NCBI RefSeq assembly: GCF_019511375.1
Contig: NZ_JAEUAO010000005.1
Location: 62,001 to 126,000 of the forward strand
Direction of reading: 5' to 3'
Length of the DNA: 64,000 bases
DNA from: Rhizobium herbae
GTDB taxonomy: Bacteria; Pseudomonadota; Alphaproteobacteria; Rhizobiales; Rhizobiaceae
Shown here: positions 31,807-43,386 of the stretch, in pieces
Numbering within the stretch: the stretch's first letter is position 1
Layout of the letters: each line of letters begins with the position of its first letter
The notes under the pieces: model-generated
What the model was told of the DNA's origin: nothing
The model's input: only the letters and a program-made list of their open reading frames with translations
Database searches by the model: none
Position numbers and translations under genes: made by a program

Positions 31807-33714
31807 ATGGCGAGCAGCTATTCCGAAGTGTATGGCGCGTGGAGGCAGGACCCGCGAGCGTTCTGGGCAAAGGCCGCAGAAGATATCGACTGGCTGCGGC
31901 CGCCGCAGCGGGTTTTTGATCCAGACGGTGGCGTCTACGGCCACTGGTTTAGCGGCGGCGAGACAAATACCTGCTTCAACTGTCTGGATCGCCAGGTCGC
32001 TGCCGGTCGCGCCGATCAGACCGCGCTAATCTATGACAGTCCGGTCACGGGCACCGTGGAACATTGGACCTACGGTGCCATGTTGGCGGAGGTTGTCGCG
32101 CTTGCGGCCGTCTATCGTGACCTGGGCATCGGCAAGGGCGACCGGATCATCATCTATATGCCGATGATCCCGCAGGCGGCCTTTGCCATGCTTGCGGCAG
32201 CGCGCATCGGGGCCGTGCACTCTGTCGTTTTCGGCGGTTTCGCAGCTAATGAACTCGCCACGCGCATCAGCGACAGTCAGGCGCGACTGATCGTTTCTGC
32301 CAGTTGCGGCATCGAAGGCGGCCGCGCCATCGCCTACAAGCCCCTGCTCGACGCGGCGATAGAGATCAGTGCCCATAAGCCCGATCATTGCCTGATTTAT
32401 CAGCGCGAAATGCTTCGGGCGGAGTTGCGGGGGAAGCGAGATATCGACCTTGCTTCGGCGGTCGGCGCGGCAAAGCACAGAGGAGCGGATGTGCCCTGCA
32501 CGCCGGTTCTTGCCACTGATCCCTTGTACATTCTCTACACGTCCGGAACGACCGGCCAGCCCAAGGGCGTGGTGCGAGATACGGGCGGCCATATGGTCGC
32601 GCTTTTATGGTCGATGCAGAACTTCTTCGGCCTGAAGCCGGGTGAGGTTTTCTGGGCGGCATCCGATATCGGCTGGGTCGTCGGCCACTCCTACATCGTC
32701 TACGGTCCCCTGCTCAACGGCAGCACGTCTGTGCTCTACGAGGGAAAGCCCGTGGGCACGCCCGATGCGGGCGCCTACTGGCGCGTCGTCGAACAGCACG
32801 GTGTTACCAAGCTGTTCACAGCGCCGACGGCGTTTCGTGCCATCCGCAAGGAAGATCCGCAGGGAGAACTGATCGGCCGGCATGACATTTCATCGCTGCA
32901 AGCCCTGTTTCTTGCCGGAGAGCGGGCCGATCCCGATACCGTTGGCTGGGCGCAGGCGAAGCTCGGCGTGCCCGTCATCGATAATTGGTGGCAGACGGAA
33001 ACCGGTTGGCCGGTGGCGGGAAATCCGATCGGCCTCGGTCTGCTGCCGGTCAAATATGGTTCGGCCGCGGTGCCGCTGCCCGGTTATGACGTCGAGGTCC
33101 TCGACGATGCCGGACACCCGGTTGCCAAAGGAATTCTCGGCAATGTCGTGATCAAGCTGCCGCTGCCGCCCGGCTGCCTGCCGACGTTCTGGAATGCCGA
33201 CGCGCGGTTTCGCGAGGCGTGCCTCTCTGAATTCCCCGGTTACTACCGCACCGCCGATGCAGGCTATATCGATGAAGACGGCTATATCTTCATCATGTCG
33301 CGCACCGACGACATCATCAATGTCGCCGGACATCGCCTCTCCACGGGGGCGATGGAGGAAATCTGCGCCAGCCATGCGGATGTGGCCGAATGCGCGGTGA
33401 TTGGCATTGCCGACGCAATCAAGGGCCAGATTCCGGCGGGTTTCCTTGTCATCAACGCCGATGTTTCCCGTGAAACAGCTGCGATCGAGCGGGAAGTCGT
33501 TGCCTTGGTGCGCGAACGTCTCGGCCCGGTCGCCGCGTTCAAGACGGTCATCTGCGTCAAGCGCCTGCCGAAGACGCGCTCGGGAAAAATCCTCCGCGGC
33601 ACGATGCAGAAGATCGCCGATCGCGAAAGCTGGAAGATGCCGGCGACGATCGACGACCCGGCCGTGCTGGAGGAAATCGCCACGGCGCTGAAAGAACGCG
33701 GCATCGGTGGTTAG
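31807..33714 (+). CDS. prpE: propionyl-CoA synthetase-like acyl-CoA ligase
   Basis: AMP-forming ligase of 635 residues. The N-terminal ACAS_N segment (YSEVYGAWRQDPRAFWAKAAEDIDWLRPP) resembles PrpE more than Acs. Core motifs are [43 protein letters not shown] (Acs has GG where this has GW, a PrpE feature), and [16 protein letters not shown] with the acetylatable catalytic Lys. The ATG at 31807 follows GGAGGAGACGG. A parS-like sequence lies inside at 33462. Its stop overlaps the stop of a convergent LysR gene. The substrate could be another short acid. Confidence 0.87.
   Translation: MASSYSEVYGAWRQDPRAFWAKAAEDIDWLRPPQRVFDPDGGVYGHWFSGGETNTCFNCLDRQVAAGRADQTALIYDSPVTGTVEHWTYGAMLAEVVALAAVYRDLGIGKGDRIIIYMPMIPQAAFAMLAAARIGAVHSVVFGGFAANELATRISDSQARLIVSASCGIEGGRAIAYKPLLDAAIEISAHKPDHCLIYQREMLRAELRGKRDIDLASAVGAAKHRGADVPCTPVLATDPLYILYTSGTTGQPKGVVRDTGGHMVALLWSMQNFFGLKPGEVFWAASDIGWVVGHSYIVYGPLLNGSTSVLYEGKPVGTPDAGAYWRVVEQHGVTKLFTAPTAFRAIRKEDPQGELIGRHDISSLQALFLAGERADPDTVGWAQAKLGVPVIDNWWQTETGWPVAGNPIGLGLLPVKYGSAAVPLPGYDVEVLDDAGHPVAKGILGNVVIKLPLPPGCLPTFWNADARFREACLSEFPGYYRTADAGYIDEDGYIFIMSRTDDIINVAGHRLSTGAMEEICASHADVAECAVIGIADAIKGQIPAGFLVINADVSRETAAIEREVVALVRERLGPVAAFKTVICVKRLPKTRSGKILRGTMQKIADRESWKMPATIDDPAVLEEIATALKERGIGG
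33462..33477. promoter_or_regulatory. degenerate parS-like site inside prpE-like gene
   Basis: TGTTTCCCGTGAAACA has a single change (A to C at position 7) from the consensus TGTTTCACGTGAAACA. It lies in coding sequence (DVSRETAAI). ParB binding is unproven; the changed base is inside the core. Confidence 0.4.
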
Positions 33715-34592
33715 CCGGATTCACGCAAAATCGCCGTCAGACCGCAAAACCAGTCCCTGAAGCGGATAGCCCCGCCACCGGCGGGCCGGGCGGTGACGAG
33801 GAAATAGCTTTCGTCGGTCAAGGTCTCGACATCGGAGAGGATAACGAGGTCGCCATTGGCCAATTCGCGGCGGAACACTTCGGTCGGACAGAGGGCAATG
33901 CCGTGTCCGGCGATCACGGCGGTGGCGAGCAGGTTGAAGTCCTGGAAAACCGGGCCGCGCAGCGGGCCGTGCGGCTGAAGCCCCGCCTTCCGGCACCAGC
34001 TCAGCCAGCGTTCCGGCGTCTCGTCGTGCAGGAGGTCGGCTGCGGCGATCTCCGGGGCGCTCTGCGGCTTTCCGCGGCGTGCAAGATAGATCGGGCTGGC
34101 AACGGGCCGGTTGGCGCGGGAAAACAGCCGGGTGCATTCGCGCGTCTCGCTCTTGTCTTCCCCGAGCGTGATCAGGACGTCACAGTCGGCCTCGCGAAAG
34201 CGTTGCTCGCCCATCGCATAGAGGACCCGCACATTGAGGTCCGGATGGGCGTTCAGGAACTCCGGAAGCGCTGGGATCAGCCATCGCGTCGCGATCGAAG
34301 CGATGCAGGCGACCGTCAGTTCGCCCCTCGTCTGCATGCGCAAGGCGTGGGCCTCCGCTTCGATCCGCCCCAGGCTGACCGACAGCGTTTGCGCAAGCGC
34401 CAGAGCGTCGGGCACGAGGCGGACGCTACGCTTTTCGCGCAGAAACAGCGGCCGGCCGAACCAGTCCTCGAGCAGACGGATCTGATGGCTGACCGCTGCG
34501 TGCGTGACATGCAGTTCGTCGGCGGCGCGCGAAAAGTTGTTGTGGCGTGCTGCGGCCTCGAAGACGCGCAAAGCGCTGAGCGATGGCAACAT
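33711..34592 (-). CDS. LysR-family transcriptional regulator (GcvA-like)
   Basis: 293 residues from the ATG at 34592, which follows AGGAAAA by 7 bases. The winged HTH is at residues 5-65 (LSALRVFEAAARHNNFSRAADELHVTHAAVSHQIRLLEDWFG). The effector domain starts with GELTVACIASIATRWLIPALPEF and runs to the end. The HTH and the LPSLSALRVFEAAAR start are typical of the GcvA/AmpR group. It is divergent from the ectC-like gene across 140 bases and may control it; the only other neighbour is the convergent prpE-like gene. The effector is unknown. Confidence 0.9.
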   Translation of the reverse strand: MLPSLSALRVFEAAARHNNFSRAADELHVTHAAVSHQIRLLEDWFGRPLFLREKRSVRLVPDALALAQTLSVSLGRIEAEAHALRMQTRGELTVACIASIATRWLIPALPEFLNAHPDLNVRVLYAMGEQRFREADCDVLITLGEDKSETRECTRLFSRANRPVASPIYLARRGKPQSAPEIAAADLLHDETPERWLSWCRKAGLQPHGPLRGPVFQDFNLLATAVIAGHGIALCPTEVFRRELANGDLVILSDVETLTDESYFLVTARPAGGGAIRFRDWFCGLTAILRESG

Positions 34593-34732
34593 AGTCAAGT
34601 TTTCCTAACCTAAATGACGAAAAAGCATCATTTGCCGATCGCGTAAATGCAAGCGATACGTGGAAATGGCAGAGCGGTTGACCACCCTCTTTCATCCAAT
34701 CGTCAAATTTTCCTGAAGAAAGGCCAAGGCTG

Positions 34733-35119
34733 ATGTTCGTGCGCAATCTGAAGCAAGTCGAGGAAACGCCGCATTTCGTCGAATGGGGAAGCGGCACCAG
34801 CCATCGTCTGCTGACCGAGCGCGATGGCATGGGCTTTACTGTCTGCCACACCGTGGTGCGCGCCAACACCACCTCGCTGCTCGAATACCGCAACCATCTC
34901 GAGGCCTGCTACTGCATCGCCGGCGCCGGAGAGGTCGAGGACATGGAGGGCAATGTCTTTCCGATCGTGCCGGGCGACATCTACGTGCTCGACAAGCACG
35001 ACAAGCATTACCTGCGCGGCGGCAAGAACGAGGACCTGATCCTCGTCAGCATCTTCAATCCGCCGCTCAAGGGGACGGAGCGGCACCGGCTTAACGGCAG
35101 CGAGGGCTCTGCCTACTGA
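34733..35119 (+). CDS. ectC: solitary L-ectoine synthase-like cupin
   Basis: 128-residue cupin. Iron ligands described for EctC fall at the expected places here: Glu57 ([11 protein letters not shown]), Tyr84 ([13 protein letters not shown]) and His92. Thr40 and the C-terminal [11 protein letters not shown] block also match. No ectA, ectB or ectD is in the window, so the usual ectABC substrate supply is not nearby. The central strand [13 protein letters not shown] differs from classical EctC and suggests a divergent subgroup. It is divergent from a LysR gene. The function may be ectoine synthesis from imported N-acetyl-diaminobutyrate or a different cyclisation; I cannot tell. Confidence 0.8.
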   Translation: MFVRNLKQVEETPHFVEWGSGTSHRLLTERDGMGFTVCHTVVRANTTSLLEYRNHLEACYCIAGAGEVEDMEGNVFPIVPGDIYVLDKHDKHYLRGGKNEDLILVSIFNPPLKGTERHRLNGSEGSAY

Positions 35120-35140
35120 CGGCTTGCCGCTCGGCAAAAA

Positions 35141-35166
35141 AAACCCGGATCAGGCGATCCGGGTTT
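35141..35166. terminator. bidirectional terminator between ectC and DUF1013 gene
   Basis: An 11-bp stem, AAACCCGGATC with GATCCGGGTTT, and a 4-base loop, with an A-run on the left and a T-rich right side. It separates convergent ectC and the DUF1013 gene. Confidence 0.88.
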
Positions 35167-35185
35167 GTGGTGTGCGGCGATCCGA

Positions 35186-35887
35186 TCAGTAATGATCGTC
35201 GTCGTCTTCGTCCTTGCGGTCGGACTTGAGCGACTTGAGCTTGGCGAAAACGGCGTCGGCGTCCATTTCCTTCTCTTCCTCGCGCTCATAGGAGAACGGC
35301 AGCTTTTCAGTCTCCTTCGACGCTTCGAGCGTCGCGCCGAGTTCGGCAGCGGTCGGCAGCGGCCGGCCCTTGGATGCGCGTTCAACTTCGAGGTCGAGGT
35401 CGATCTGGGTGCAGAGGCCAAGCGTAACCGGGTCCATCGCCGTCAGGTTCGTCGAGTTCCAGTGGGTGCGCTCGCGGATCTGCTCGATCGTCGACTTGGT
35501 CGTGCCGACGAGACGCGAGATCTGGGCGTCCTTCAGTTCCGGATGGTTGCGCACCAGCCAGAGAATGGCGTTCGGCCGGTCCTGGCGCTTCGAAACCGGG
35601 GTATAGCGCGGGCCCTTGCGCTTCGAGTCCGGCACACGCACCTTCGGCTCGGAAAGTTTCAGTTTGTGGTTCGGGTTGCCTTCGGCGCGGGCGATCTCGT
35701 CGCGCGACAGCTGGCCGGTGGCGATCGGGTCGAGGCCCTTGATGCCCTGCGCCGATTCACCGTCCGCGATCGCCTTGACCTCCAGCGGGTGCAGCTTGCA
35801 GAACTGGGCGATCTGCTCGAACGACAGGGCAGTGTTGTCAACAAGCCATACGGCCGTCGCTTTGGGCATAAGCAGTTGTTGAGCCAT
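35186..35887 (-). CDS. DUF1013 family regulator (TrcR-like)
   Basis: 233 residues from the ATG at 35887, set by AAGGA 8 bases upstream and by the family start MAQQLLMPKATAVWLVDNTALSFEQIAQFC. Two HTH-like regions are visible, at about 15-55 and 125-155 (LWLVRNHPELKDAQISRLVGTTKSTIEQIRERTHWN). The C-terminus is highly charged (SDRKDEDDDDHY). The family is confined to alphaproteobacteria, and I recall members being described as cell-cycle transcription regulators (TrcR). That role here is inference. It is divergent from acs across 235 bases. Confidence 0.85.
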   Translation of the reverse strand: MAQQLLMPKATAVWLVDNTALSFEQIAQFCKLHPLEVKAIADGESAQGIKGLDPIATGQLSRDEIARAEGNPNHKLKLSEPKVRVPDSKRKGPRYTPVSKRQDRPNAILWLVRNHPELKDAQISRLVGTTKSTIEQIRERTHWNSTNLTAMDPVTLGLCTQIDLDLEVERASKGRPLPTAAELGATLEASKETEKLPFSYEREEEKEMDADAVFAKLKSLKSDRKDEDDDDHY

Positions 35888-36122
35888 GGGTATAGTCCTT
35901 CTGTCCGTCCGCGCCGGTGTCGCGGGCCGTGGGGTGTAACCACTTAATTTCCGGGAAATTAGCGCCTCTATACCCTCGTCGTCGCATAAATGCAATTCTT
36001 CTCGCAGAAATGACCTTTTGTCTAATTGCCGCCGTGTGTTGACCTGATATGAATGCGGCCGGAGAGGACGCACAGGGAGACGCGGCGTCCGGAAACTTGC
36101 CTGCGCAGGGAGGAAAATCAGC

Positions 36123-38075
<1,953 letters not shown>

Positions 38076-38143
38076 TTCGCGCGTTGCCTGTGCCCCGGCT
38101 TCCGTGCCGGGGCCGCTGTGATCGGGGATGGCTCAACCGGCCT

Positions 38144-38611
38144 TCAGAAGGTAGAACAGTTCTCCGTCTTGCGGCCACCGCCATAAGGCGCAACATAACC
38201 GGCCACAAGCATCTCCTGAGCCGGATTCCGGCCGTCGGAAAAACTGATGTCGGCGACCACCCGGCCGAAATATTTGTCGCCGGCAATGCGCATCAGCTGG
38301 ATGTCGTGCTGATCCCGGGTGAGGTCGCTCAAGGCAGCGCGTGCCTGCCTGCCGGCATCGCGGACTGCAGCACAGGCCGATTTCAGCTCCGGCGCGTCGA
38401 TGCCGCGCAACCGCACATAGACTTCCATCGTCTGCTGCGGCCACGGCCGGGCCGCGACCAGGATCGTATCCCCGTCGATGACGCGAATGATCTCTGCGCT
38501 GACCGGACCGGCGATTTCGATTCGTTTGCCGGATTCGAAGGCATGGGCGTACAAGCCCAGGAAAGGCAGGAAGAGAGGGGCGAGAAGGCCGGAGCGGTTG
38601 CGAGACATCAT
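38144..38611 (-). CDS. secreted thermonuclease-like (SNase) protein
   Basis: About 155 residues. A hydrophobic signal-like N-terminus (SGLLAPLFLPFLGLYAHA) is followed by an SNase domain with IIRVIDGDTILV, YVRLRGIDAPEL and KYFGRVVADISF, which hold the Asp, Arg and Glu/Asp set of staphylococcal nuclease relatives. The Glu expected near the second catalytic Arg is not obvious, so activity is uncertain. The start is uncertain between ATGs at 38611 and 38608; no strong SD is seen. It probably degrades or binds nucleic acid outside the cytoplasm. It is convergent with acs. Confidence 0.8.
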   Translation of the reverse strand: MMSRNRSGLLAPLFLPFLGLYAHAFESGKRIEIAGPVSAEIIRVIDGDTILVAARPWPQQTMEVYVRLRGIDAPELKSACAAVRDAGRQARAALSDLTRDQHDIQLMRIAGDKYFGRVVADISFSDGRNPAQEMLVAGYVAPYGGGRKTENCSTF

Positions 38612-38660
38612 AATAGGAAAATATACCGGCAACCACGGCCTGGCAACAGGAATTATTTCC

Positions 38661-38861
38661 TTAGAAATCGATCGCCCGGCCGTTGATTTCCCAGTCGCCG
38701 AAACGGGCCGGCTCCGCCCCGCCGCGACCGCCCAGTTCCTCCGGCAGCTCGAGCGGCTGCTGCTGCTTGCGGCGTTCCTCCGCCTCGGCCAGGGCGCGTT
38801 GCGCCGCAGGCGTGAGCGGCTTGCGGGGTTCTTCAGGTGAATTGCCGTTGTCGTTCTGCAT
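38661..38861 (-). CDS. DUF1674 protein (SdhAF4-like)
   Basis: 66 residues, hydrophilic, rich in Glu, Pro and Arg. The conserved C-terminal block [20 protein letters not shown] matches DUF1674, the family of the mitochondrial succinate dehydrogenase assembly factor Sdh8/SDHAF4, which binds the flavinylated SdhA. No sdh gene is in the window. It is divergent from htpX across 124 bases. The usual family sequence has Gly-Asp-Trp-Glu near the end, as here, so the family call is good; the function is inferred from eukaryotic relatives. Confidence 0.82.
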   Translation of the reverse strand: MQNDNGNSPEEPRKPLTPAAQRALAEAEERRKQQQPLELPEELGGRGGAEPARFGDWEINGRAIDF

Positions 38862-38945
38862 GCCAGGTCCTAATTTCCGCGAGAATGTTGAAGAATGCGG
38901 TCGATGTCACCATCATATAGGAACCTCGCGTGCAAACGGAACCAA

Positions 38946-38961
38946 TGATTCACGTGAAACG
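38946..38961. promoter_or_regulatory. degenerate parS-like site upstream of htpX
   Basis: TGATTCACGTGAAACG differs from the consensus in the left half (T to A at position 3). It lies in the non-coding gap between the DUF1674 gene and htpX, 25 bases ahead of the htpX start, so it could also be a transcription operator. Confidence 0.45.
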
Positions 38962-38985
38962 TTGCTGACCTTGGGAGATGGATCG

Positions 38986-39945
38986 ATGAACCTTATGCGC
39001 ACCGCGATGCTTCTGGCGTTCATGACCGCGTTGTTCATGGCGGTCGGCTTCCTGATCGGCGGCAAGGGCGGCATGATGATTGCGCTCGTGATCGCCGCCG
39101 GCATGAACTTCTTCTCCTACTGGAATTCGGACCGCATGGTGCTGAGCATGTACCGCGCGCAGGAGGTCGATGAGCGCTCGGCACCGGAATATTACGGCAT
39201 CGTGCGCGACCTGGCGAGAAACGCCGGGCTGCCGATGCCGAAGGTCTATGTCATCGACAATCCGCAGCCGAATGCCTTCGCCACCGGCCGCAACCCGGAA
39301 AACGCCGCGGTTGCCGCGTCCACGGGACTGCTCCATGCGCTGACCTATGACGAGGTGGCCGGCGTCATGGCGCATGAGCTCGCGCACATCCAAAACCGCG
39401 ATACGCTGACCATGACGCTGACGGCGACATTGGCCGGTGCGATTTCGATGCTCGGCAATTTCGCCTTCTTCTTCGGCGGCAACCGTGAAAACAACAACCC
39501 GCTGGGCTTCATCGGCGTTCTGGTCGCGATGGTCGTCGCGCCGCTTGCGGCGATGATCGTGCAGATGGCCATCAGTCGGACGCGCGAATATTCCGCCGAC
39601 CGGCGCGGCGCCGAGATCTGCGGGCAGCCGCTGTCGCTCGCTTCCGCGCTCGCCAAGATTGCCAATTTCGCCCATCAGGTGCCGAACGAGGAGGCCGAGC
39701 GCAATCCGGCAACCGCCCATATGTTCATTATCAATCCTTTGTCCGGCGAGCGCATGGACAACCTGTTTTCCACCCATCCGGCGACGGAAAACCGTATCGC
39801 CGCGTTGCAAAGGATGGCCGGTGAAATGTCGGCGGTCTCGACGCCGCCGGTCAGGGCTGATAATCCGATGCGCAAATCGCGCTCCGTGCCGCCGACGGGC
39901 TGGGGTCGCGGTGGTTCCGAACCACCGAAAGGTCCCTGGTCTTGA
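38986..39945 (+). CDS. htpX: membrane zinc metalloprotease HtpX
   Basis: Inner-membrane M48 protease for quality control of membrane proteins, 319 residues. Two N-terminal membrane helices (8-25, 32-49) precede the zinc motif in [16 protein letters not shown] (HExxH). Two more helices lie near 145-160 and 170-190, and the third ligand Glu is in [15 protein letters not shown]. The C-terminal tail is Pro- and Arg-rich. The ATG at 38986 follows GGGAGATGG. It overlaps rsmB by 4 bases. A parS-like site sits in its leader. Confidence 0.95.
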   Translation: MNLMRTAMLLAFMTALFMAVGFLIGGKGGMMIALVIAAGMNFFSYWNSDRMVLSMYRAQEVDERSAPEYYGIVRDLARNAGLPMPKVYVIDNPQPNAFATGRNPENAAVAASTGLLHALTYDEVAGVMAHELAHIQNRDTLTMTLTATLAGAISMLGNFAFFFGGNRENNNPLGFIGVLVAMVVAPLAAMIVQMAISRTREYSADRRGAEICGQPLSLASALAKIANFAHQVPNEEAERNPATAHMFIINPLSGERMDNLFSTHPATENRIAALQRMAGEMSAVSTPPVRADNPMRKSRSVPPTGWGRGGSEPPKGPWS

Positions 39946-41360
39946 CGTCAGACGAAAACAAAACCGCTTCGCTTCCGAAACGAAATAGCCGCAAGCCGGA
40001 CCTTGCTCGGAGAGGTCAGGAAAATCCGGCCTTTGTGCGCAGCGACAAGCCCGGTCTCAAGGCCCGGCAGGCGGCGGCAAAGATGCTTGCGGCCGTTGTC
40101 GATCGCAAGACCTCGCTGGATGGCATGCTCGATGCCGCCAACGGCAACCCGGTCTATCGCGAGCTCAACGAGGCGGATCGCGCGCTGGTGCGGGCGATCC
40201 TGAATTCGGCCCTGCGCCAGCTGCCCCGCATCGAGGCGATGATCGGCTCGCTGCTGCAGACGCCGTTGCCGGAGGGCGCGCGGGCGCTGCATCATGTTCT
40301 GGTCGTCGCGGCCGCGCAAATCCTCTATCTCGATATCCCGGATCATTCCGCCGTCGATCTGGCCGTCGAACAGGCGCAGACCGACCCGCGCAACAAGCGC
40401 TTCGCCAGTTTGGTTAACGCGGTTTTGCGTCGCCTTTCCCGCGAAAAAAAGCAGTTGCTCGCAACGGTCGGCGAAACGATCCCGGCAATTCCGGCATGGT
40501 TCTATAAAAGGCTGGTCGGCTATTACGGGGCTGCGGAAGCCGCCCGTATCGCCGATGCACTGCTCACCCCTGCGGCCATCGACGTAACCGTCAAGTCGGA
40601 TGCGCAAGGATGGGCGCAGCGTCTGAATGGGCGTGTCCTGCCGACCGGTTCGGTGCGTCTTGCCGGGTTTTCCGGCGCGGTGCCGGCCCTTGCGGGCTTT
40701 GAGGATGGCGAATGGTGGGTGCAGGATGCCGCCGCATCCCTTCCGGCGAAGCTTTTTGGCGCGCTAGGCGGCAAACGGGTGGTCGATCTTTGCGCGGCGC
40801 CGGGTGGAAAAACCGCGCAACTGGTTCTGGCCGGGGCGAAAGTCACCGCCCTCGACCAGTCGGCGAGCCGCCTGAAGCGCCTTGAGGGCAATCTTGCCCG
40901 GCTCGGGCTCCAGGCGACGACGCAGGAAACCAACATGGCGGATTTCCGCGCGGAGGAACTGTTCGATGCGGCGCTGCTCGACGCGCCCTGCTCCTCGACC
41001 GGGACGATCCGCCGCCATCCGGATGTTTTGTGGACCAAGGGTCCCGAAGATATCGAGAAACTGGCGCTGTTGCAGGAAAGGCTGCTGCGCCACGCGCTGA
41101 CGCTGGTCAAGCCGGGCGGTCTCGTCGTCTTCTCCAACTGCTCGCTCGACAAGCGCGAGGGCGAAGAGGTGACCGAACGCGTGCTTGGCGAGGGTCGTTG
41201 CGAGCGGGTCGCAATCGATCCGGCCGATTGGCCGGGCTTGGAAGATGCGGTCACACCGCTCGGCGAATTTCGCACGACGCCGGCAATGATCCCGCCGCAG
41301 GACGGCTTTTCCGGTGGACTGGATGGCTTTTATGCCGTCATTTTACGCCGCACGGCATGA
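39942..41360 (+). CDS. rsmB: 16S rRNA (cytosine967-C5)-methyltransferase family protein (RsmB)
   Basis: 472 residues. After a basic N-terminal extension comes a NusB-like RNA-binding domain ([22 protein letters not shown] to [11 protein letters not shown]). The Rossmann methyltransferase follows with [35 protein letters not shown], the Cys in [22 protein letters not shown], and the nucleophilic Cys in [13 protein letters not shown]. The start is a TTG whose codon overlaps the htpX stop (TTGA), so coupling decides it. The target position C967 is inferred from the family; RsmF-like targets are possible. Confidence 0.9.
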   Translation: MTSDENKTASLPKRNSRKPDLARRGQENPAFVRSDKPGLKARQAAAKMLAAVVDRKTSLDGMLDAANGNPVYRELNEADRALVRAILNSALRQLPRIEAMIGSLLQTPLPEGARALHHVLVVAAAQILYLDIPDHSAVDLAVEQAQTDPRNKRFASLVNAVLRRLSREKKQLLATVGETIPAIPAWFYKRLVGYYGAAEAARIADALLTPAAIDVTVKSDAQGWAQRLNGRVLPTGSVRLAGFSGAVPALAGFEDGEWWVQDAAASLPAKLFGALGGKRVVDLCAAPGGKTAQLVLAGAKVTALDQSASRLKRLEGNLARLGLQATTQETNMADFRAEELFDAALLDAPCSSTGTIRRHPDVLWTKGPEDIEKLALLQERLLRHALTLVKPGGLVVFSNCSLDKREGEEVTERVLGEGRCERVAIDPADWPGLEDAVTPLGEFRTTPAMIPPQDGFSGGLDGFYAVILRRTA

Positions 41361-41579
41361 TGCGCGACATTGTGCCCACAGACTTCGTCAACAGGCAGAT
41401 TGCGCCGGTCAATTGACGGGTTCGGCGGCTTTGCCTAACAATACCGCCACGATCCATAAAAGTTTAATGGCTTTTTCACGATCATGGTCCTGGTCGTATC
41501 TGGTGCGGACAGCAATCATTCCGATTAGTTGATGCGGTTTGAAGCCCGGTCCGGGAGGGGGAGGCACACGGGCTCAGCG

Positions 41580-43265
41580 ATGCGCATTTCGGACCGGCAA
41601 AGGCTTCTCTATCTGTATCTGCGTGAGGGCTGGCGCCGCTTCTCGCGCCGCCTTGCCTTGGGACGCAATACGGCGTTTCGCTTCGCGGGCAGTACTCCCG
41701 ATCGCCTGATCGTCGCGCCGACCGATCTGCGGGCCGTCGATCCCTTCGTCGCCGAAGAAATCCTGCAGGGCCGGTTTCCCCTGGCGGGCCGGGTGCTCGA
41801 CACGGAAGGCGAATCGCCCTTCGAAATCGACCTGCCTTCGCGCGAATTTGCCGTCCGGCTGCATTCCTTCGGCTGGGTTCGCCACATGCGTGCGGTGAAG
41901 GAAGAGGAGGCTTTTGTCCGGTTGCGCCATGTCGTCAACGACTGGATCGCCACGCAGGGCCGCTTTATCGATGGCATCGCCTGGGAGCCGGAAATCATTG
42001 CCCAGCGGCTGATCGCCTGGCTGTCGCATTCGCCGATCATCCTGCGCAATGCCGAGCATGGCTTCTATCGCCGGTTCCTGAAAAATCTTGCCTTTCAGGT
42101 GCGGTATCTGCGCCACGTCGCCGACACCACCTGCGACGGCGAAGCGCGGCTGCGGGTGCGCATCGCCCTTGCGATGGCCTCCGTCGCCATGCCGGCGTCG
42201 GAATCGGCCATCCGCAAGGCGGCCCGCAATCTCGATCTTGAGCTTGATCGACAGATTCTGCCGGATGGCGGCCACAGCTCGCGCAACCCGCGCACCGGGC
42301 TCGAGCTGCTGCTCGACCTGCTGCCGCTGCGCCAGACCTATGTCAATCTCGGCCATGATGTTCCCGCCAAGCTCATTCCCTGCATCGACCGGATGTATCC
42401 GGCTCTGCGGTTCTTCCGCCATCAGGGTGGGGAGCTCGCCTTGTTCAATGGCGCCACCTCGACGCTCGCCAACGAGCTGATGGCTGTCCTGCGCTATGAC
42501 GAGACGGCCGGCGCGCCGTTCAAGGCCCTGCCGCATATCAACTATCAGCGCCTGACCGCCAACAATGTCGTTGTCATCATCGATACCGGATTGCCGCTTT
42601 CGCCGGAACTGTCGCGCACCGCCCATGCCGGCTGCCTGTCGTTCGAAATGTCATCGGGCAAGCATCGCTTCATCATCAACTCGGGCTCGCCAAAGTTTGC
42701 CGGCGAACGATTCCGCCAGTTGGCGCGACTGACGGCGGCGCATTCGACCGTCACCATCAACGACCGCTCGTCCTCGCGACTGTCGGATTCGCAGTTCCTC
42801 GGCCCCATCGTCACCGGCGGTGTCTCCAGGGTGGCCCTTCGCCGGCAGGAGGAGGAGGGCCAGCCGGATGCGGTGATCGCTAGCCATGATGGCTATGCCC
42901 AGTCCTGCGGCTTGATACATGAGCGCGATATCAGCGTGAACGGCCAGGGAAGTGCGGTGCGCGGCCGCGACCGGCTGTTCCAGCCGGACGGCACGGATCC
43001 GGTGGACAGCCATTCGGCGATTGCCGTTGCCCGTTTTCATATCCATCCGGCGATCAATCTGCGCCAGCACAGCCCGCACGAGGTTTATCTTGCGGCTCCC
43101 GATGGTGAAACCTGGCTGTTCACCTGCCGCGACAGCGAGGTGGCGATCGAAGAAGACATTTTCTTCGCCGACCCTTCCGGCATGCGCAAGACGTCGCAGA
43201 TCACCATAACCTTCGCCGTCGCCTCCGTGCCGGAAATCCAGTGGATTTTGTCGCGCGAGGCGTGA
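41580..43265 (+). CDS. heparinase II/III family protein
   Basis: 561 residues from the chosen ATG; ATG 41532 or TTG 41529 would lengthen it by about 16. It has the alginate-lyase-like alpha/alpha barrel N-terminal half (WEPEIIAQRLIAWLSHSPIIL, ILPDGGHSSRNPRTGLELLLDLLPLR) and the Hepar_II_III beta-sandwich (LSFEMSSGKHRFIINSGSP, AHSTVTINDRSSSRL). No signal peptide is visible, so it may be cytoplasmic. The family includes polysaccharide lyases, but substrate specificity cannot be read here. It lies between rsmB and purH on the same strand, a conserved rhizobial arrangement. Confidence 0.85.
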   Translation: MRISDRQRLLYLYLREGWRRFSRRLALGRNTAFRFAGSTPDRLIVAPTDLRAVDPFVAEEILQGRFPLAGRVLDTEGESPFEIDLPSREFAVRLHSFGWVRHMRAVKEEEAFVRLRHVVNDWIATQGRFIDGIAWEPEIIAQRLIAWLSHSPIILRNAEHGFYRRFLKNLAFQVRYLRHVADTTCDGEARLRVRIALAMASVAMPASESAIRKAARNLDLELDRQILPDGGHSSRNPRTGLELLLDLLPLRQTYVNLGHDVPAKLIPCIDRMYPALRFFRHQGGELALFNGATSTLANELMAVLRYDETAGAPFKALPHINYQRLTANNVVVIIDTGLPLSPELSRTAHAGCLSFEMSSGKHRFIINSGSPKFAGERFRQLARLTAAHSTVTINDRSSSRLSDSQFLGPIVTGGVSRVALRRQEEEGQPDAVIASHDGYAQSCGLIHERDISVNGQGSAVRGRDRLFQPDGTDPVDSHSAIAVARFHIHPAINLRQHSPHEVYLAAPDGETWLFTCRDSEVAIEEDIFFADPSGMRKTSQITITFAVASVPEIQWILSREA

Positions 43266-43386
43266 CAGGCCGGCCAGCGGTACCCCGGCGAATCAAACGG
43301 TTCCTTCATCGGGAAAGCTGTGCTAACGGCAGGCGAACATTCGCCGGAAGACCTTCCGATATCCGGCCCGCAAAAGGAGCTTGATG

